DNA of 64,000 nucleotides from Oryzias latipes (GCF_002234675.1 NC_019866.2:709083-773082), one strand, 5' to 3'. Shown: positions 51,901 through 64,000, counted from the stretch's first letter. The notes: generated by a model from the letters alone, not told the origin. Numbers and translations are program-made.

Positions 51901-52418
51901 GGTGTAGCCTCCCAACAAGCTCAATTCTGATTGGTGAGAGTGGTTGCCATAGAAACAGACCATCACTTCTTACTGACGACGTCTAACATGGCGGCATCTG
52001 TATCACACAAAAAGGGACAGAATTGATTTCCCTTGATCAGATCAGATCAGTCTTGGGGGGTGGGGGGGTCCACACTAAGTGGGTCCAGGTCTCTGATCCA
52101 GTCTTGGTTTTGGCCTCGGCTCCTCCTCTTTAACCTCCCATCAAGGCGTTTTCTGCTCCTTCCAGCTTCTCCGTTTGAACCTCCCAGCAGCTGGGGGGCC
52201 AAACCAACGACCCTCCCCCGTGTGCTCTGTAAACAACCAGCAGGCTCCCCCACCCGTGGAGAATGGAGCCCCAGAACAGCTGATGTCTTGCCCCCTCCCT
52301 CCCCACCGTGAAGATGCAATAACCCGACCGACAGCTTCACCCTGAACCCTCCGTGACCCCCCCCCCCCCCTCCTTGAAAGCTCACCTGAAAGAGGAAATT
52401 GCTCCAGGAGGTGTCCAT
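48973..52418 (-). CDS. maz: MYC-associated zinc finger protein
   Basis: This is a C2H2 transcription factor that binds GC-rich promoter sites. Seven exons join in phase to 457 codons: 52418-52386, 51168-51018, 50692-50322, 50246-49990, 49917-49854, 49672-49501 and 49298-48973. The start MDTSWSNFLFQ parallels the short MAZ isoform start. An upstream in-frame stretch to 52538 has no ATG. STVDTAAL, a MAZ motif, lies in exon 2. Fingers lie at residues 75-95, 204-224, 232-252, 262-283, 291-311, 317-336, 344-364 and 390-410. The run RKNHACEACGKAFRDVYHLNRH matches MAZ closely. The last finger is separated by a Gly-rich linker, as in MAZ. The related VEZF1 and PATZ1 are less likely because of the motif set and the cdipt-taok2 neighbourhood. 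The exon 4 donor is GTCCCA, weaker than the rest. Confidence 0.93.
51676..52000 (-). repeat. Dispersed repeat in maz intron 1, partner of 21530-21925
   Basis: Read on the minus strand it repeats the order TTGCCATAGAAAC (here TATGGCAACCACTCTCACCA), GGCCAGCAGGCTCCGCCTAC, the CTGATTGGTCAG block and the AAGCAGCTGTC/CCACTTCCTG blocks of the 21.5 kb copy. Confidence 0.65.
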
Positions 52419-53420
52419 CCCGCCCGGGCCCGCAGAGGGGGAGGGAGGAGGACCGCTGAGAAGCGCTGCCCGAGGCCCGCGGCAGCCGCGCACCTGCTCG
52501 GTTCGGTCGGTGTGGAAAGGCGCGAACTCCCGCTCCAATTAAACTCGCTTTGATGTGCCGCCGAGTGGACGCTTGTGGAAACGCGACAAACGGCTCGGCG
52601 CCATGGCGGCCATCATTTTAACACAACTTAACGAGGAGGACTGTCATGAAAACTGGTGGCCGGCGTGAGGCGGACTCGGGCTTTTGGTGCGGTTGGGGGG
52701 GTCGGGACGTGCAGTCATGTCCCGCTGCGGTCCCGGGCGCGTGCATTCGCGTTGGCTGCCGAAAGGCCGCAGGAGGAGTCAAAGCCTCGGTGTTGCGTGG
52801 AGCGCTTCCCCTCGCTAGAGGGCCCCCGGCCGGCCGCGGTCCGTGGCTCCGCCTCGGCGTTTGAATCGGCGGGATGACATCTTTCTGTTTTTTTCAAAAT
52901 CGCTCCTCTCGCCCTCCCTCCCCGAGTCTTTTCTTTTTTTAACTCCTCTTCGCCCCCTCTGTCCCTCTCCGCTTTAAAGGGAAAGTATTTGGCGCGTGCT
53001 CCCTCCTCGCAGGCCCGCGCGGCGCCGTCCCTCTCGCCCCCGCGCCTCCTCTCGGTGGGCCGACAGAAAATGGAATCCCTCCGTTCAACAGTCAACCCCC
53101 CCCTCACCGCGAGGACCCCCAACCGGACCGAACCGCGACGGCGGAGCTGTGGGCTAAAATGGTGTCGGGTTCGTGTATAGCGAGGCTTTATCCCGGAGCA
53201 TCTTAAAGGCAACGATCCGCGCAGGTGCAACAGCTGGATCACGGAGCCGAACCGAACGTGACGTCCGAACCGAACCGAACCTCCCAGCAGCGGCGGCCGC
53301 TGGGAGCGAAGGAGAGCCAAAAGAAAAACGTTCAAATGTCTTTTTTATCACAATTAAGTGGACATTTCTAATTTTCAAAAATCAAACGATAAAAAGAACC
53401 GCAACGTGACGTCATCGCAA
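52419..53420. promoter_or_regulatory. CpG-island promoter region of maz
   Basis: This is very GC- and CpG-rich sequence upstream of the maz start, including CGGACCGAACCG-type runs. No single TATA box is apparent. The presence of a CpG island is seen; its promoter role is inferred from position. Confidence 0.5.
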
Positions 53421-54833
53421 AGGTCTTTTGTGTTTTTGTATATTAGGGTTTTGTGTCTTTAAAACACAACCATGAAAAACAGACTTTGAATTGTTTAATT
53501 CCTGGACTCCACACTTCTAAAATGTAAAACAGTTATTAGAAAACATGGCTGTAATCTTTATTACAAACGGATCAGTCACTGAGGTTTCTGCTTCTCTTTG
53601 GAAAAAGGTTTCAACTTTTAAAACAGTTTATAGATCAATTGACTCACATGAACTGAAGTGCGTCTCGTTCATAACCCAGAGACGTCAGTCGACCGCCTTT
53701 ACAGCCTCAGCTCTTCTGGGACGGCCGTCCACGAGGTTCTAGGAGTTCTGGACCGTTCTGTTTTCCATTTTTACCTTAAAAGCAACATTTCAGCAAACAA
53801 ACGTTTCACGGCTGAAGTCCATTTATTTGCTTCACAGAAACTTCAAACCCACAAAACGTCAACATTTCTGGGGCAAACGGCCGAGCGCTGATGGACAATA
53901 AAGTTTTACACATTCAAACAGGCTTCATCACATACAGTAAAGAGGTCTTCCTCAGGTGAACGGAGCCCACAGCATCCCATGAAGAAAACCACCAAAGGGC
54001 TTCTGTTCAGAGGATTCTGGGTTTTCCTCAGCAGCGGATCCGTTTGTCAGAACCAGAACCCGCCTCCTATGAAAGCTCACCTGGATCCGGCCGCAGGAGG
54101 TTCTACTAGACATGATGTCATGGCGGCAATAAATTAGAGGTGAAGAGGATTACGATCAAATCTTCAAATAAAATCAGGCTTCCTATGACGCGTGGAGGAG
54201 GGTTCTCCTCAGGAGAAGCTGCCTGGTTCTGCCGAGGAACTTCCTAAAAGCTAGTGTCCCATCTAACAGATCCCCCCGTTTCCATGGAAACCAGGCTGAC
54301 AGAGCTCAATGGCTGCAAATGACAACAATGCAAGCAAGAGAACAGGCAAGAACCTTTAGATGAAGGAACGCAGGAAGTCGGCTTCAGATTCACAGCTGCG
54401 GTTTAACGGACCGGAAGGTTCTGAGGAAGTTCCTCCATAAACCCACAGAGAAGTGTACGGAAAGAAAGATGCATTCTCAAAGCTCTTATTCTGAAAAGTT
54501 CCTCAGTAATTATCCTTCACGGGTTCCCTTAAAGTCAGAGGCTGTGAATCAGAACCGGCGCCGGCGTGTTCTTCCATCTGCATGTTCTCCGTTCTAGTTT
54601 GAGCCTTCTCAGCCGCCGTAGGAAACCTCGCTCCTCAGCGGGTCCAGCAGCAGAGGAGGGGGGGGGTTTCTTGGACCTGCAGGAATGTGGAGGAAGTGTG
54701 CAGAGCTGTCACTCAGCAGGGGGTCACGCCCCCTGGTGGATGGCAGAACAGGAAGCAGACGTTCTTCGTTTATGCTGGAAAATATTTGGCCAGGAACCTT
54801 CAGAGCACTGGAAGCGACCGTCCTCCCGACGCC
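53421..54833. other. Spacer, probably including the cdipt 3'UTR
   Basis: The region lies below the cdipt stop on the minus strand. TTTATT at about 53821 and elsewhere could be its poly(A) signal. No other gene is seen. Confidence 0.35.
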
Positions 54834-56885
54834 TCACTGCTGCTTGGCCGCCTTCTCGCGCTCGGCGGCGTCCAGGGCGGCCATGTTCTGGGAGGCGGTG
54901 ACCAGGTGCAGGACGCTGATGGCGGACTTGAGCAGGCAGATGAGGCCGCAGAGCCCCTGCAGCCACAGGAGCCAGCCTGAAACACAGGAGCGACAGACGT
55001 GAAGGAGAGAGGCAGCAGGCTGCAGAGTTTAGCCCCGCCCCCTGTGTGGAAAAAAGACGGCTTTGGTTTTTCTGTTGACCTCACTCCCCGTGAGCGGGTT
55101 CTGTCGGCGTGTTTCACGGCGCCTCCTGGGTTCAGCTCCTCCTCTTCTTCACCTCCTTTTCCTTATTTGGAATCGACCTTCTTTCCAAACGCGGCGCCGC
55201 TTTGGGGCCGCTTCACTCACATCTATTTCTGCTCTCCATCTGAGCACGCTCAGAAAAGATCAGTGATGTCACCGACTTAAAAAAAAAAAAAGGTGGCCGT
55301 CCTCTGAGCGCAGATCCAGGTTCTCCTTCTGATGGACCGAAGGAGGACCTGAGAACCTCCAGGAGCTCTGACCTCAGAGGACGCCGCCAGGCGGGCGGGA
55401 GCGGCGAGGACTCACCAGCAGGCTCCTGGATGTGATGAAGAAGGTAGAGCAGGCAGAAGAAGAGCTCGTTCCCGGCGCACATCACGAACAGAACGGGCTG
55501 CGGGAGACAGGGGCATTACGGCCTCGCCGCCTTAACGCCACGGCGGTTCTGCTCTGGTGTTCTCACCTTGGAGGTGTAGTAGATCCGCAGGACGGGGTTC
55601 CCCGACAGGTCGATGCTCTTATGGCTCGCCGAGCCTTTGATGGTGGAGCTGGAGACCACAGCAGAGGTCACGTGACAGCCGGGAGGACGCGGGGAGGATG
55701 CGGCGAGGCCCCGCCCTCTCACCTGTGCAGGTGCAGCCAGTGGCTGGCGACGTCCAGACACATGCTGAGCTGGAACAGGAAGGCGTAGGCGGGGTAGAGC
55801 AGCGACAGGTTGACCAGCAGACACATGGTGGCGCAGCGGTCCGTCAGCATGTCCAGCATGGCTCCAAACTTGGTGGCTGGAAGAGACGCAGAAACCACGT
55901 CAGGAGGCGACGCCGGCCCCTGGAGGCCACGCCCACCACTGCGCACGCCTACACTGGTTCAGCGCCCGCGCCGCGTGGCCGTCGAAGGCGTCCAGGAGGC
56001 CGCTGAGCAGGTAGAAGAAGATGGCGGGCCACGGCCAGATGGGCATCAGGAAGAAGGAGAGCAGCGCCAGCAGCACGCGGGCGTAACCTGCGGACGCACA
56101 AAATCAACGTTAAAAGTAATCGAGTATTTCAAGGCTGTTTGTTACTTGGAGGGAAAGTTTCACAGAGAAATTCGCTGTGAAAACAAACAAAAGTATATAT
56201 GAAGTATACATATACATGTACTAATTATGTCTCATTTAGTGTCCATGATGCACACAGCGGTCATCTCAGGTCAAAGCTGCCGAAATCACGGAGGTACGGA
56301 AGCCTGAAGGGAAAGGCGGCCAAACCGCAAAATACTGCAGATATTCAAGAATCCGTTTAATTTGTGATTTTCGTGAAGTTTCAGCCGCAGTTTGGCAGAA
56401 ACTGTTGTTTATATTCAACTCAGCGGAGTGAAAAATATATATACAATTTATTATTACGACAATCTTTTAAAAAAACAAACGACAACAAAAATCATCTATT
56501 TGTCTCTCGAGGCTTCAGCTGAAACAATTAGGTTTAAATTTATATATATTTTAATTTGAATCTAAACCAAATTCTTGACATCTGACAGCAAATAATGATC
56601 GTTTATGATCGGAGGTTTTTACGAGAAAACGGAAACAGATCAGAATAGATCTTTACATTAATAAAAAACATTAGCCGAAATGTTCATTTTACTGGATTTT
56701 GACTCAAAATCTTTTTGGTAAAGGTAGTCGGGCTAAATTTCAGAGAAAACCAGATTTATTTATTTATTTTTTTTGAACGGAGTTCATTCCTTCCCGGCTA
56801 ACGCTAAGCTAACACGGCTTTAGCGGAAACGGAGAAACTCACCGATTAAATTCGGAACAAAAAGGAAAATATTTTCCTGCGACAT
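54834..56885 (-). CDS. cdipt: Phosphatidylinositol synthase (CDP-diacylglycerol-inositol 3-phosphatidyltransferase)
   Basis: This is an ER membrane enzyme joining CDP-diacylglycerol and myo-inositol to make phosphatidylinositol and CMP. Six exons join in phase to 212 codons (family about 213): 56885-56843, 56087-55953, 55876-55723, 55648-55567, 55497-55416 and 54976-54834. The CDP-alcohol phosphatidyltransferase signature D-G-x2-A-R-x8-G-x3-D-x3-D is complete, with Asp50, Gly51, Ala54, Arg55, Gly64, Asp68 and Asp72. Several hydrophobic segments fit a multi-pass protein. The start MSQENIFLFVPNLIGYAR matches the family start. The exon 2 donor must be CAGT|GTAGGC to keep phase, giving LNQSTKFGAM. 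The C-terminus is EREKAAKQQ, more Gln/Lys-rich than a mammalian RAKKK end. Confidence 0.97.
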
Positions 56886-59800
56886 CCTGGAAATCTGCGA
56901 GAAAAGGGTTCAAAGGTGAGTCTGAGTGGGTCAGCTCCGGAACGAAACCCAAGAAGAACGTTCGGAGGTAAAGTTCGGGATGGAGTGAACCGGAAACGCG
57001 AACCGGAAACACCGGTTCTTTTCAAAATAAAAGTAGTGAGGTTTGGATCCCAATCCTCAATCCTTGTCTTTGTCTGGCCAAAAATGAAACTAATGCACAT
57101 AGATTACAACTAACTTTGTGAGTATTGTTTCAGTTTCTTAAATTGATATTTCATAATTTAAAAATTAAAATTCTTTCTTAAAATTTCTAAGAAAGAGAAC
57201 GGAAGACAAAAAGACACAAATCTGTTTTTGTTTTTTATTTCTTCAAAAGTATTTTCTTATGTTTCTGTACATTTCAACTTTCAACAGCTTCCAACTAAAT
57301 GTCTGCAGCTCTGTGGAACAGACCAGCATCCATCCTCCTCACCCTCCTCATCCTCACAGCAGCCTCTGTCAGTTCTGTCCTGCCGGCCTCAAACATGAAC
57401 ACGATTTCCGTCAAAGCTGCACCAGGACACAGAAACCGGAAAGTGGGGAGTAGATTCACGATAATTAATAATCTCTTTTCCACGCATGTGTGACTAAACC
57501 AACAGAGTTCTTTCCTGTTATTGTTTGGATTTCCATCAAACGTTCCCGCATTTCCCTTTTTATGGCAAATAAGCTTTTGGGCCACTTTAACATTTCAAAC
57601 ATGAGTTTGGTTTTTAACTGCTGAACATGTTAAAGAACTGAAATGTTCGACTCCTCTGGAAGCTATAAAACACTGGAGAAAATAAACCAAAATCTGAAAT
57701 AGAAAAATATTTTAGTGAGTTCTACAAAACAACAAGTGTCTCTGGGAATCATTTTAGGAACTTTTATGAATGGAGTTCTTTGAAACAAATGAGCCGATAT
57801 GATCCAGATTTAAGGGTGAAAATCATGAAGCTGTAGCAGAAAGTGCTGGATGGCTTCATGAGAACCCGCCTCAGAGCAGAACCCGCTCCAGAGCAGAACC
57901 CATCCGTCTCCCGGTGCAGCTTCCACCAGCAGGAACCATAAAACGTTGGCAAAATGAAATCTCACAAAGAGGAACCAAAGTCTTCCTTCAAAGGCCAGCA
58001 GGTTCCAAGCAAACATTAGAAAAGGAACCCGAAAGAACGTGAACCGAATCTGTTCTTGAAGCATCCCCAAGTCCCAAACTTTTGCCCCCCGGTGTCCTCG
58101 TCCCGCCCACATTTGCACACGATTTGAAAAGAAAGAAAGAAACCACGAAAAAGCTTCATTTCTAAAGTTGACCAAACATTCGTTCACCATCAGTGCAAAT
58201 GAGGTAGACAGACAGCTGCAGACGCGCAAACATACTACTGCGGATGCGCAGACTACTGCAGATGCGCAGACAGACTACTGCAGATGCGCAGACAGATGAG
58301 TGTGGATGCGCAGAAAGACAGCTGCAGATGCCCAAACTGACTACTGCGGATGGACAGAAAGATATTCAGCTGTGGATGTGCAGACAAACTGCTGTATATC
58401 CACTGTCAGATAACTGCAGATGCGCAGACAGCCTTCTACATATCCGCAGACAGACTGCTGCAGACGTGCAGATGGCTTCCAGTCAGACAGCAAAGCAAAC
58501 CGCAGGAACATTAAGTTTTTTAATCAGACAAACTCAGGAAAGGAGGCAACAATAATCAGATGAATAAACTGCATTAAAAATTACGGCTTAAATATGTTTC
58601 AGTAAAAATGTGATATTTTTTCTGGTTTCTCTTTAAAAATGGAGGAATTTTGGAACATTTTGTAAAACTAATGTATTAAAAAATCCTTTTTACAGCCAAA
58701 CTTTACTTTCAAATGACGGCTAAATATTTTAAATTAAAGTTTTAAAGTGACTTCAGTCGAATAGGTTTGCTTTCACAATTGAAATGTTTCTAATGAAATA
58801 AATTGCACTTCATTCTTTTGATGTAAACTTTAAATCATCTGAGAGTAAAACAGTTTTAAAATGTGATCAAATAAACTTAATCAAAGTTGAGCTTAAACTC
58901 TAATTATCCTCAGACTCAAAAGTTAGAATCACACAAGAGTTTTCCTTTTCCTCACTTCATGTTTTTAAAACTTGTTTTTTTCTCAGACTAACAGACAAGT
59001 TATGGAGAATTTTCTAGAACTTCTTTAATAACAGTATAAACCTTAAACACAGTTTGTTCATGTGATTATTTCTGGCTTTTGTTCTGCTGTAACCCTAAAG
59101 ACTCCAAAGAACCGACGTCTGAACTCCTAAAGTAACACAAAAAAACAAAACATGGCACAAATGTCATGACGGAAAAGTGAAAACGTGTCCGACGCTTAGC
59201 TCCGCCTCCAATGCTCAGCGCTTTAATACTGGCTCCAGAGAAAAAAAGATGTTGCAACGCAGCCCTGCCCAGAAAAGAGGTCCCCCACCCCCCCGAAACC
59301 ACGCTGGGAATGCTGGGAAAGGTAGTCCTCTAAAGAAACATTATTTTAAAAACAGACGATCACAGTAACATTGCGATTCTTCCCCACCTAGTGGTCAAAA
59401 TTGGCATCAACATCTTAAAAACGTAAAAATACAACATAAATATTCCAACTGCAGCAGTAGAAATAATGATGATGGCGTCTATTCGTCTGAACTCACGGAC
59501 AAAAGAATCATTTTACTCTAACACAGTCTGATAGTTAGTGCTTCTATGTACACTGGTAAGTACAATGCCAGTCAAAGTGTTGGACAGGGAACAATCTTCA
59601 TACCTGCTCCGCCCGCAGGTATCTTACATTTATATGCATTTATATAAATAGGTAGAGTGCAGGATTATTCATACAAGCGCTGCCTGTACACCGGCTCCGC
59701 CCACTGGACCCGACTCGTCTCTACAGACCGCTGGGCCGATGGAGCGGCGTGCCGCTGGGTTTCCCCTCGGTTGGAGGTTCAGCACAGGAGGGGAGGAGAA

Positions 59801-60557
59801 AGCAGATGCAGCGTTTCCACGACTGAACCGGGACTTCCTCCTCCGCCTCTTTTAGCCGCCGGTAGCAGCTTCATGGCGTGATGCTCTTCCCTAGTGAAGC
59901 CTTTTAAAGCCGCAAACGGAGAATAAAACTGAATGAAAAATCATCTTTGATGAAAAAAAAAGTTGAAATATCCGCGTCTGTTCAGTGAAGAAAGGATTCC
60001 TGCCTCAGTGCCTCTGAGCTTAAAGCTGCAGCGGTTCTAAACGGAACCAGACGCTGGACTTTGACTTCCGCCCAGCAGGGGGCAGTGGCGCACACGGGTC
60101 AGCCCTGCCAGCAGATGGCAGTGTTTCTACTCTCACTTATCACTACAAAAACCAGGAAACCAGAGTCGACTTGACGAGTATTTACAGTTACAGTGGTTCT
60201 GAAAGCACCACCGCTGGAGTGGAAGCTCTGCGACCGTCGCTCAACGCAACGGAACAAAATGTCTGAAATGCCGACGCGCCCACGGCGCCGAGCTCAGGGC
60301 CTCCGTCTACGCGTCACAAAACCAACAGGCGGACGCCGGCCTGGGTTTTGTGGAAGAGACGAGGCGGCTCCACGCGTTCGCTTTGTGACACGGCACTCTG
60401 AGTCAAATGTGACTCCGCCCCTTTCCGACACACTTCAGGAGACGAGAACCTAAAACCCAAAATGTAAAATGTGGAAAAAGAATGAAATAGTTAGAAACGA
60501 AAGCCCGCCTCCCTGAACCGTGGCCACGCCTCCCTCATCCTTGGCTCGCCGAATGAT
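56886..60557. other. Region between cdipt promoter and taok2 stop
   Basis: The cdipt promoter should lie just above 56885. The side near 60557 probably holds the taok2 3'UTR. A diverged minisatellite lies at 58205-58480. No other gene is supported. Confidence 0.4.
58205..58480 (+). repeat. Diverged minisatellite, about 20-25-bp units
   Basis: Imperfect repeats of CTACTGCAGATGCGCAGACA occur about a dozen times. Many units contain TGCGCA. Confidence 0.85.
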
Positions 60558-63500
60558 TCACGAGTAGGAGAGGTGGGAGCTGTTGGAGATGTGGGAGGTG
60601 ACGGAAGTGCTGCGGCTAAGTCCGCCGTCACTTCCTGCCCCTCCCCCCGGCCCCCCGGAGGCGGTCCTCCTGAGAGGCTGCGGGCTGTTCCTGAGCGCCA
60701 TCATGCCGGGGCCCCGGACACTCAGGCCGCCGTAGCCTCCCTGAGACGATGAGGACGAAGAGGCGGAGGACGGGGGCGAGGAGGACGAGAGGGAGATGGG
60801 GGGCGGCGGTGGAGGCGGGGGCAGGAGAGCCAGCGACTGGGAGGAGCCGTGGGAGGAGAGGTGGTGCCCCTGGGGGTGATGGGAGTAGTGGCCCGCGCTG
60901 CCCCCCCAGTCCCGCCCGCGCTCCCGGGGGTCGCGGTCGTCCCGGTACAGTTGGGGGGTGCTCTGGTGGTGCTGGTAGTGCTGGGGGAGGTAGTGCTGCT
61001 GCTGCTGCTGCTGGTGGTGGTGGTGGTGGTGGTGGGAGGAGGCGTGGCCTCTACGGTTCACGTCATCGTCCCTGCTGTAGCCTTGAGAGTACGCCACCGA
61101 CTCGGCGCGGCCGAAGCCCCCCCCGCCGTCGTTCTTACTGCGCCAGGAGGGCGTGGCCACCGAGTTCTGCACGCTGTGGGTCCAGTGGCTGCCGGAGCGC
61201 GGGACTGGCCGCGACGGCCAGCCGCCGGCGCCCGAGGCCGGGCTCGGGGTGGGGTAGCCCTGGTTGTAGGCCTCGGCGGGGATGCCGGTCAGCGCCATGT
61301 TGCTGAAGCCCAGACGCATGCTCTCCGAGTCAAAGGCCTCGATCTCGTGAGCCTGGCGCTCCAGCAGCGTCCGGATCCGCTCGGAGCGCTCGTTCTGCAG
61401 CGACAGCATCTCCTCCTCGATCTGAAACACAGCCACAGGTCAGTGCACGGGCGGCGCGGCGGCGGCGGCGTGGCGCCCCGCGGTCGCTCACCCTCTGCTC
61501 CAGCAGCGCCCGGCGGATGGACACCCGCTGCTCCAGGTCCTTGATCTCGCGCTCGTGCTGCGTGTCGGTGTGCATCTTGATCTTGCTCTGGTAGGCGTTG
61601 AGCAGCTCCAGCTCCTGCTGCAGCTGCATGTTCAGAACCTGCTCCTCGGCCTCCTGCGTCTCGTTCAGCCGCAGCTGCAGAACCAACAGAACCACAATCA
61701 GGACTTTGGGGTGAGGAGAGACCGGATCCAGGAGCAGCTTCTCACTCGGCTAGACTTGTAGCGGTTTTAGGCAGTAATTTTCACAGTAACAGGTTTTCTC
61801 TGATCTGTTTCACAAAGACACTGAACGTCACACACCAAGAAATGAACTTAGTGCTAAAATGATGCAGGAGTCCAGCTGTAAAAAATGATAATAGAGCAAA
61901 GAAAACGTTATGACACCATAAGTTCTTTCTGATTATGAATGTTTCCAGGCTCTCTTTGTTTTGTTAAGCAGCATCTTCATATTTGTATAGTTTTGACAGA
62001 GAGCAAAATATTATTTGCTAATAAAGGTTTAAGTTATTCTGGATTCATGTTCCTGTTTTTATTCATACTTATGTTCCAAAAGTTCAGTTTTAAGGTTTTA
62101 AAGTTCAGCTGTAGTGTGTTCAGTTAATGTTTATCTTGTTCGGCCCAAAACCTAAAGCGTGTTCTGGATTTAGTGGGACCGAGTTTGACCCCCCCTGTAA
62201 GACGAGTTTATAAAAATTCCTGCATTTTTGGTGTAGAACGGCCAAATAAAGACGGATGGGGAACACTAGAGGATGAGGGGTCATGGGGTCACTGGCCCGG
62301 GGAGGGGTGAGTGTAGAACACGTTAACCACAGGGGGCGGGGCTTGCCTTGGTCACGGCCTGCGTGGACAGCATGTCGTTGATGGAGTGGTTGTACTGCTC
62401 GGACAGGATGGCCAGCTTGCGCGTCTGCTCCTCCTTCAGCCGTTTCAGGATGTTCTTGTGCTCAGACTTGGGCGTGCTCTCCAGCAGGTGGTTCTTCAGG
62501 GCTTTGTACTGTCGGGTCTGGATCTTGCCCGTCTCCTGGAACTGACGCTTGATCTGCAGCTCTTTGGACTGGAAGCGGGACGAAGGAACCAGGTCAGGTG
62601 TTTGGACCGAGTTCAGCTGCGTGTAGAACCAGAACCGCCTCCTACCTTCAGGCTCTTGGGCTGCTGGCGGGCCTCGGTGGCGTGTTTCTGCTGCAGCTCT
62701 TGCTTGCGGCGCTCGTTGTACTCCTTCTGGTTGGTGAGCTCGGTCTGGTGCTGCGTTCGGATCAGCTCGGCCCGGGTCCGCTGCACCAGGCTGAGCTGCC
62801 TGAACTCCAGCTCCTGAGTGGACTCGTGGTGCCGCAGCAGCATGGCGCACTCCAGGTCCTTCTGGGTCTGCTTCTTGTTCAGCTCCTGGAAAAGAGGGCA
62901 AAGGTCGTCTGAGGATGCCCGGACCCCTGCCGCCGGGCTCTCGGGGCGGCGGGCCGGTACCTCCCGCAGCAGGTCCTGCTCCAGGTTGTGGTGGGCCAGC
63001 AGCATCTTCCTCCTGTACTGCCGACACTGCAGCTCGTAGTACTGCCTCTGCCTCCTCAGCAGGCTGGCCTCCTCCTCCGCCTGCATCTGCTGCAGACACT
63101 CCTTCTGGCGGACCAGCCACTCCTGCTTCTCCCGCTTCGGCGTCAGCTGGTTCTCGCTCAGCTCCTGTCAGAGCACAGACCGTCAGCCCCTCTGGTTCTG
63201 AGGACCTCCTCCGCGCTCCGCTCCGGTACCTCTTTCAGCTGCTCCTTGCGCTGACGATACTGCCGTTTCTGGGAGTCCAGTAAGCCGGTCAGCTCCTTCT
63301 TCTGCTGACCCAGGATATGCTGCTGGAACTTCTTCTCCTCTGCCAAAGCTGCTTTGGTCTGCGGGACACGCAGAGGCTCAGAGGCTGAGGCCGCACACCG
63401 TTCTGCTCACCGGATGGACGGACGGAGGACGTACCTCTTTCTCCAGGATGGCCTGGTGCTTCTTCACCAGCTTGTCTGCTTCTGTGGAGAAACTGTTCCT

Positions 63501-63987
63501 CTGGTTCTCCAGCTCCTTGTCCAGCTTCAGCTGATGCTCGTCCATCTCCGCCTTCAGCTTGTTCTCCAGGCCCATCAGCTGCTTCTGGTGCTGCCGTCTC
63601 ATCCGCTTGTATCCGGACATCTGCTCCCGCAGCGCCGAGCCCTGCTCGTGCTCCTGGATTTGACGGGTCACCTGCAGGAGAGGAACCCGTCAAGAGATGC
63701 AGCTACCTGGAGAACCTGGTCTGTGACCCCTGACCCTAGGACATGTCTATGGTCCTCCTAAAGTCTGACGTTTCCGGGGCTCTACTGCTCAGTACAGACC
63801 CCCTGGGGTCAGGAACCTGGTCCAGCTCCGCTGAGCTCAGCACTGAGGCCGGCCGTACCAGCGAGGCGGTGCGAATCGTGGCGAAGTGGTCTCTGTTGCG
63901 ATAGTAAGCCCGGCGGCGTCCAGCAGAGGGCGCCTGCGGCTGCTCCATCTCTGGCTGGTAGGGGTCGTCATAGATGTTGTCCTGGCC
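60558..63987 (-). CDS. taok2: TAO kinase 2, C-terminal part (gene continues beyond window)
   Basis: TAOK2 is a STE20-family MAP3K acting on p38/JNK and the cytoskeleton. Only the part after the kinase domain is here. Eight exons, all phase 0, give 735 codons: 63987-63859, 63671-63435, 63358-63230, 63164-62961, 62885-62646, 62568-62347, 61674-61492 and 61421-60558. The first encodes [21 protein letters not shown], then long coiled-coil regions ([58 protein letters not shown]). The last exon is low-complexity, with His7-Gln6 and Pro runs, and ends [19 protein letters not shown], the short-tail ending shared with TAOK1. The intron after 62347 uses a GC donor (AAG|GCAAGC). TAOK1 is a possible alternative, but the maz and cdipt linkage supports TAOK2. 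Confidence 0.92.
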
Positions 63988-64000
63988 CTGAGGACAGAAG

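Noticed and set aside
60749-61544. Long plus-strand frames opposite the taok2 last exon
   Set aside because: They are antisense shadows of a low-complexity, GC-rich exon.
62613-62646. Read-through past KSLK as a TAOK2-alpha tail
   Set aside because: A stop follows within about ten codons and no hydrophobic helices are encoded.

Overview
The window is nuclear DNA of a teleost fish. Split vertebrate genes with GT-AG introns sit among fish-type LINEs, tRNA-derived SINEs, hAT and Harbinger DNA transposons, minisatellites and poly-C/poly-G runs. The repeat content looks like a spiny-rayed fish, perhaps medaka-like (Oryzias), but the species is not proved by what I can see.

Left part (1-13.6 kb): two nearly identical inducible hsp70 genes stand head to head (coding 2237-4156 minus, 6940-8859 plus). 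They are arms of a palindrome of about 3.3-3.4 kb per arm (about 1944-5269 and 5722-9145) around a 0.45 kb spacer. Each has a heat-shock element, a TATA box, a short non-coding exon, a 5'UTR intron and an intronless reading frame ending in EEVD. Four kb downstream, at 13070-13397, is a third heat-shock promoter (two in-phase HSE arrays, TATA, then a splice donor) with no recognisable protein gene after it.

Middle (13.6-31.5 kb): repeat-rich DNA with no host protein gene I can support. It holds hAT and TTAA MITEs, decayed LINEs, a near-identical 0.4 kb duplication, and a 1.9 kb minisatellite of 16-bp units at 18889-20778. The orphan heat-shock promoter points toward this array, recalling heat-shock-driven repeat RNAs; that link is a hypothesis.

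Right part (31.6-64 kb): five genes, all on the minus strand, whose exons I assembled by hand with consistent phase. They are tlcd3b (31610-36930, 270 aa, TLC-domain membrane protein), nlk1 (41482-45935, 475 aa, Nemo-like kinase), maz (48973-52418, 457 aa, eight C2H2 fingers), cdipt (54834-56885, 212 aa, phosphatidylinositol synthase) and the C-terminal 735 codons of taok2 (60558-63987; the kinase domain lies beyond the window). TLCD3B, MAZ, CDIPT and TAOK2 are neighbours in human 16p11.2. NLK is on human chromosome 17, so the nlk copy here is probably an ohnolog kept in fish. Intron 4 of tlcd3b carries a 1.77 kb array of 23-bp units, most of them containing a CACGTG E-box.

Introns and exon joins were inferred from splice consensus, reading phase and remembered family sequences; no search was run.
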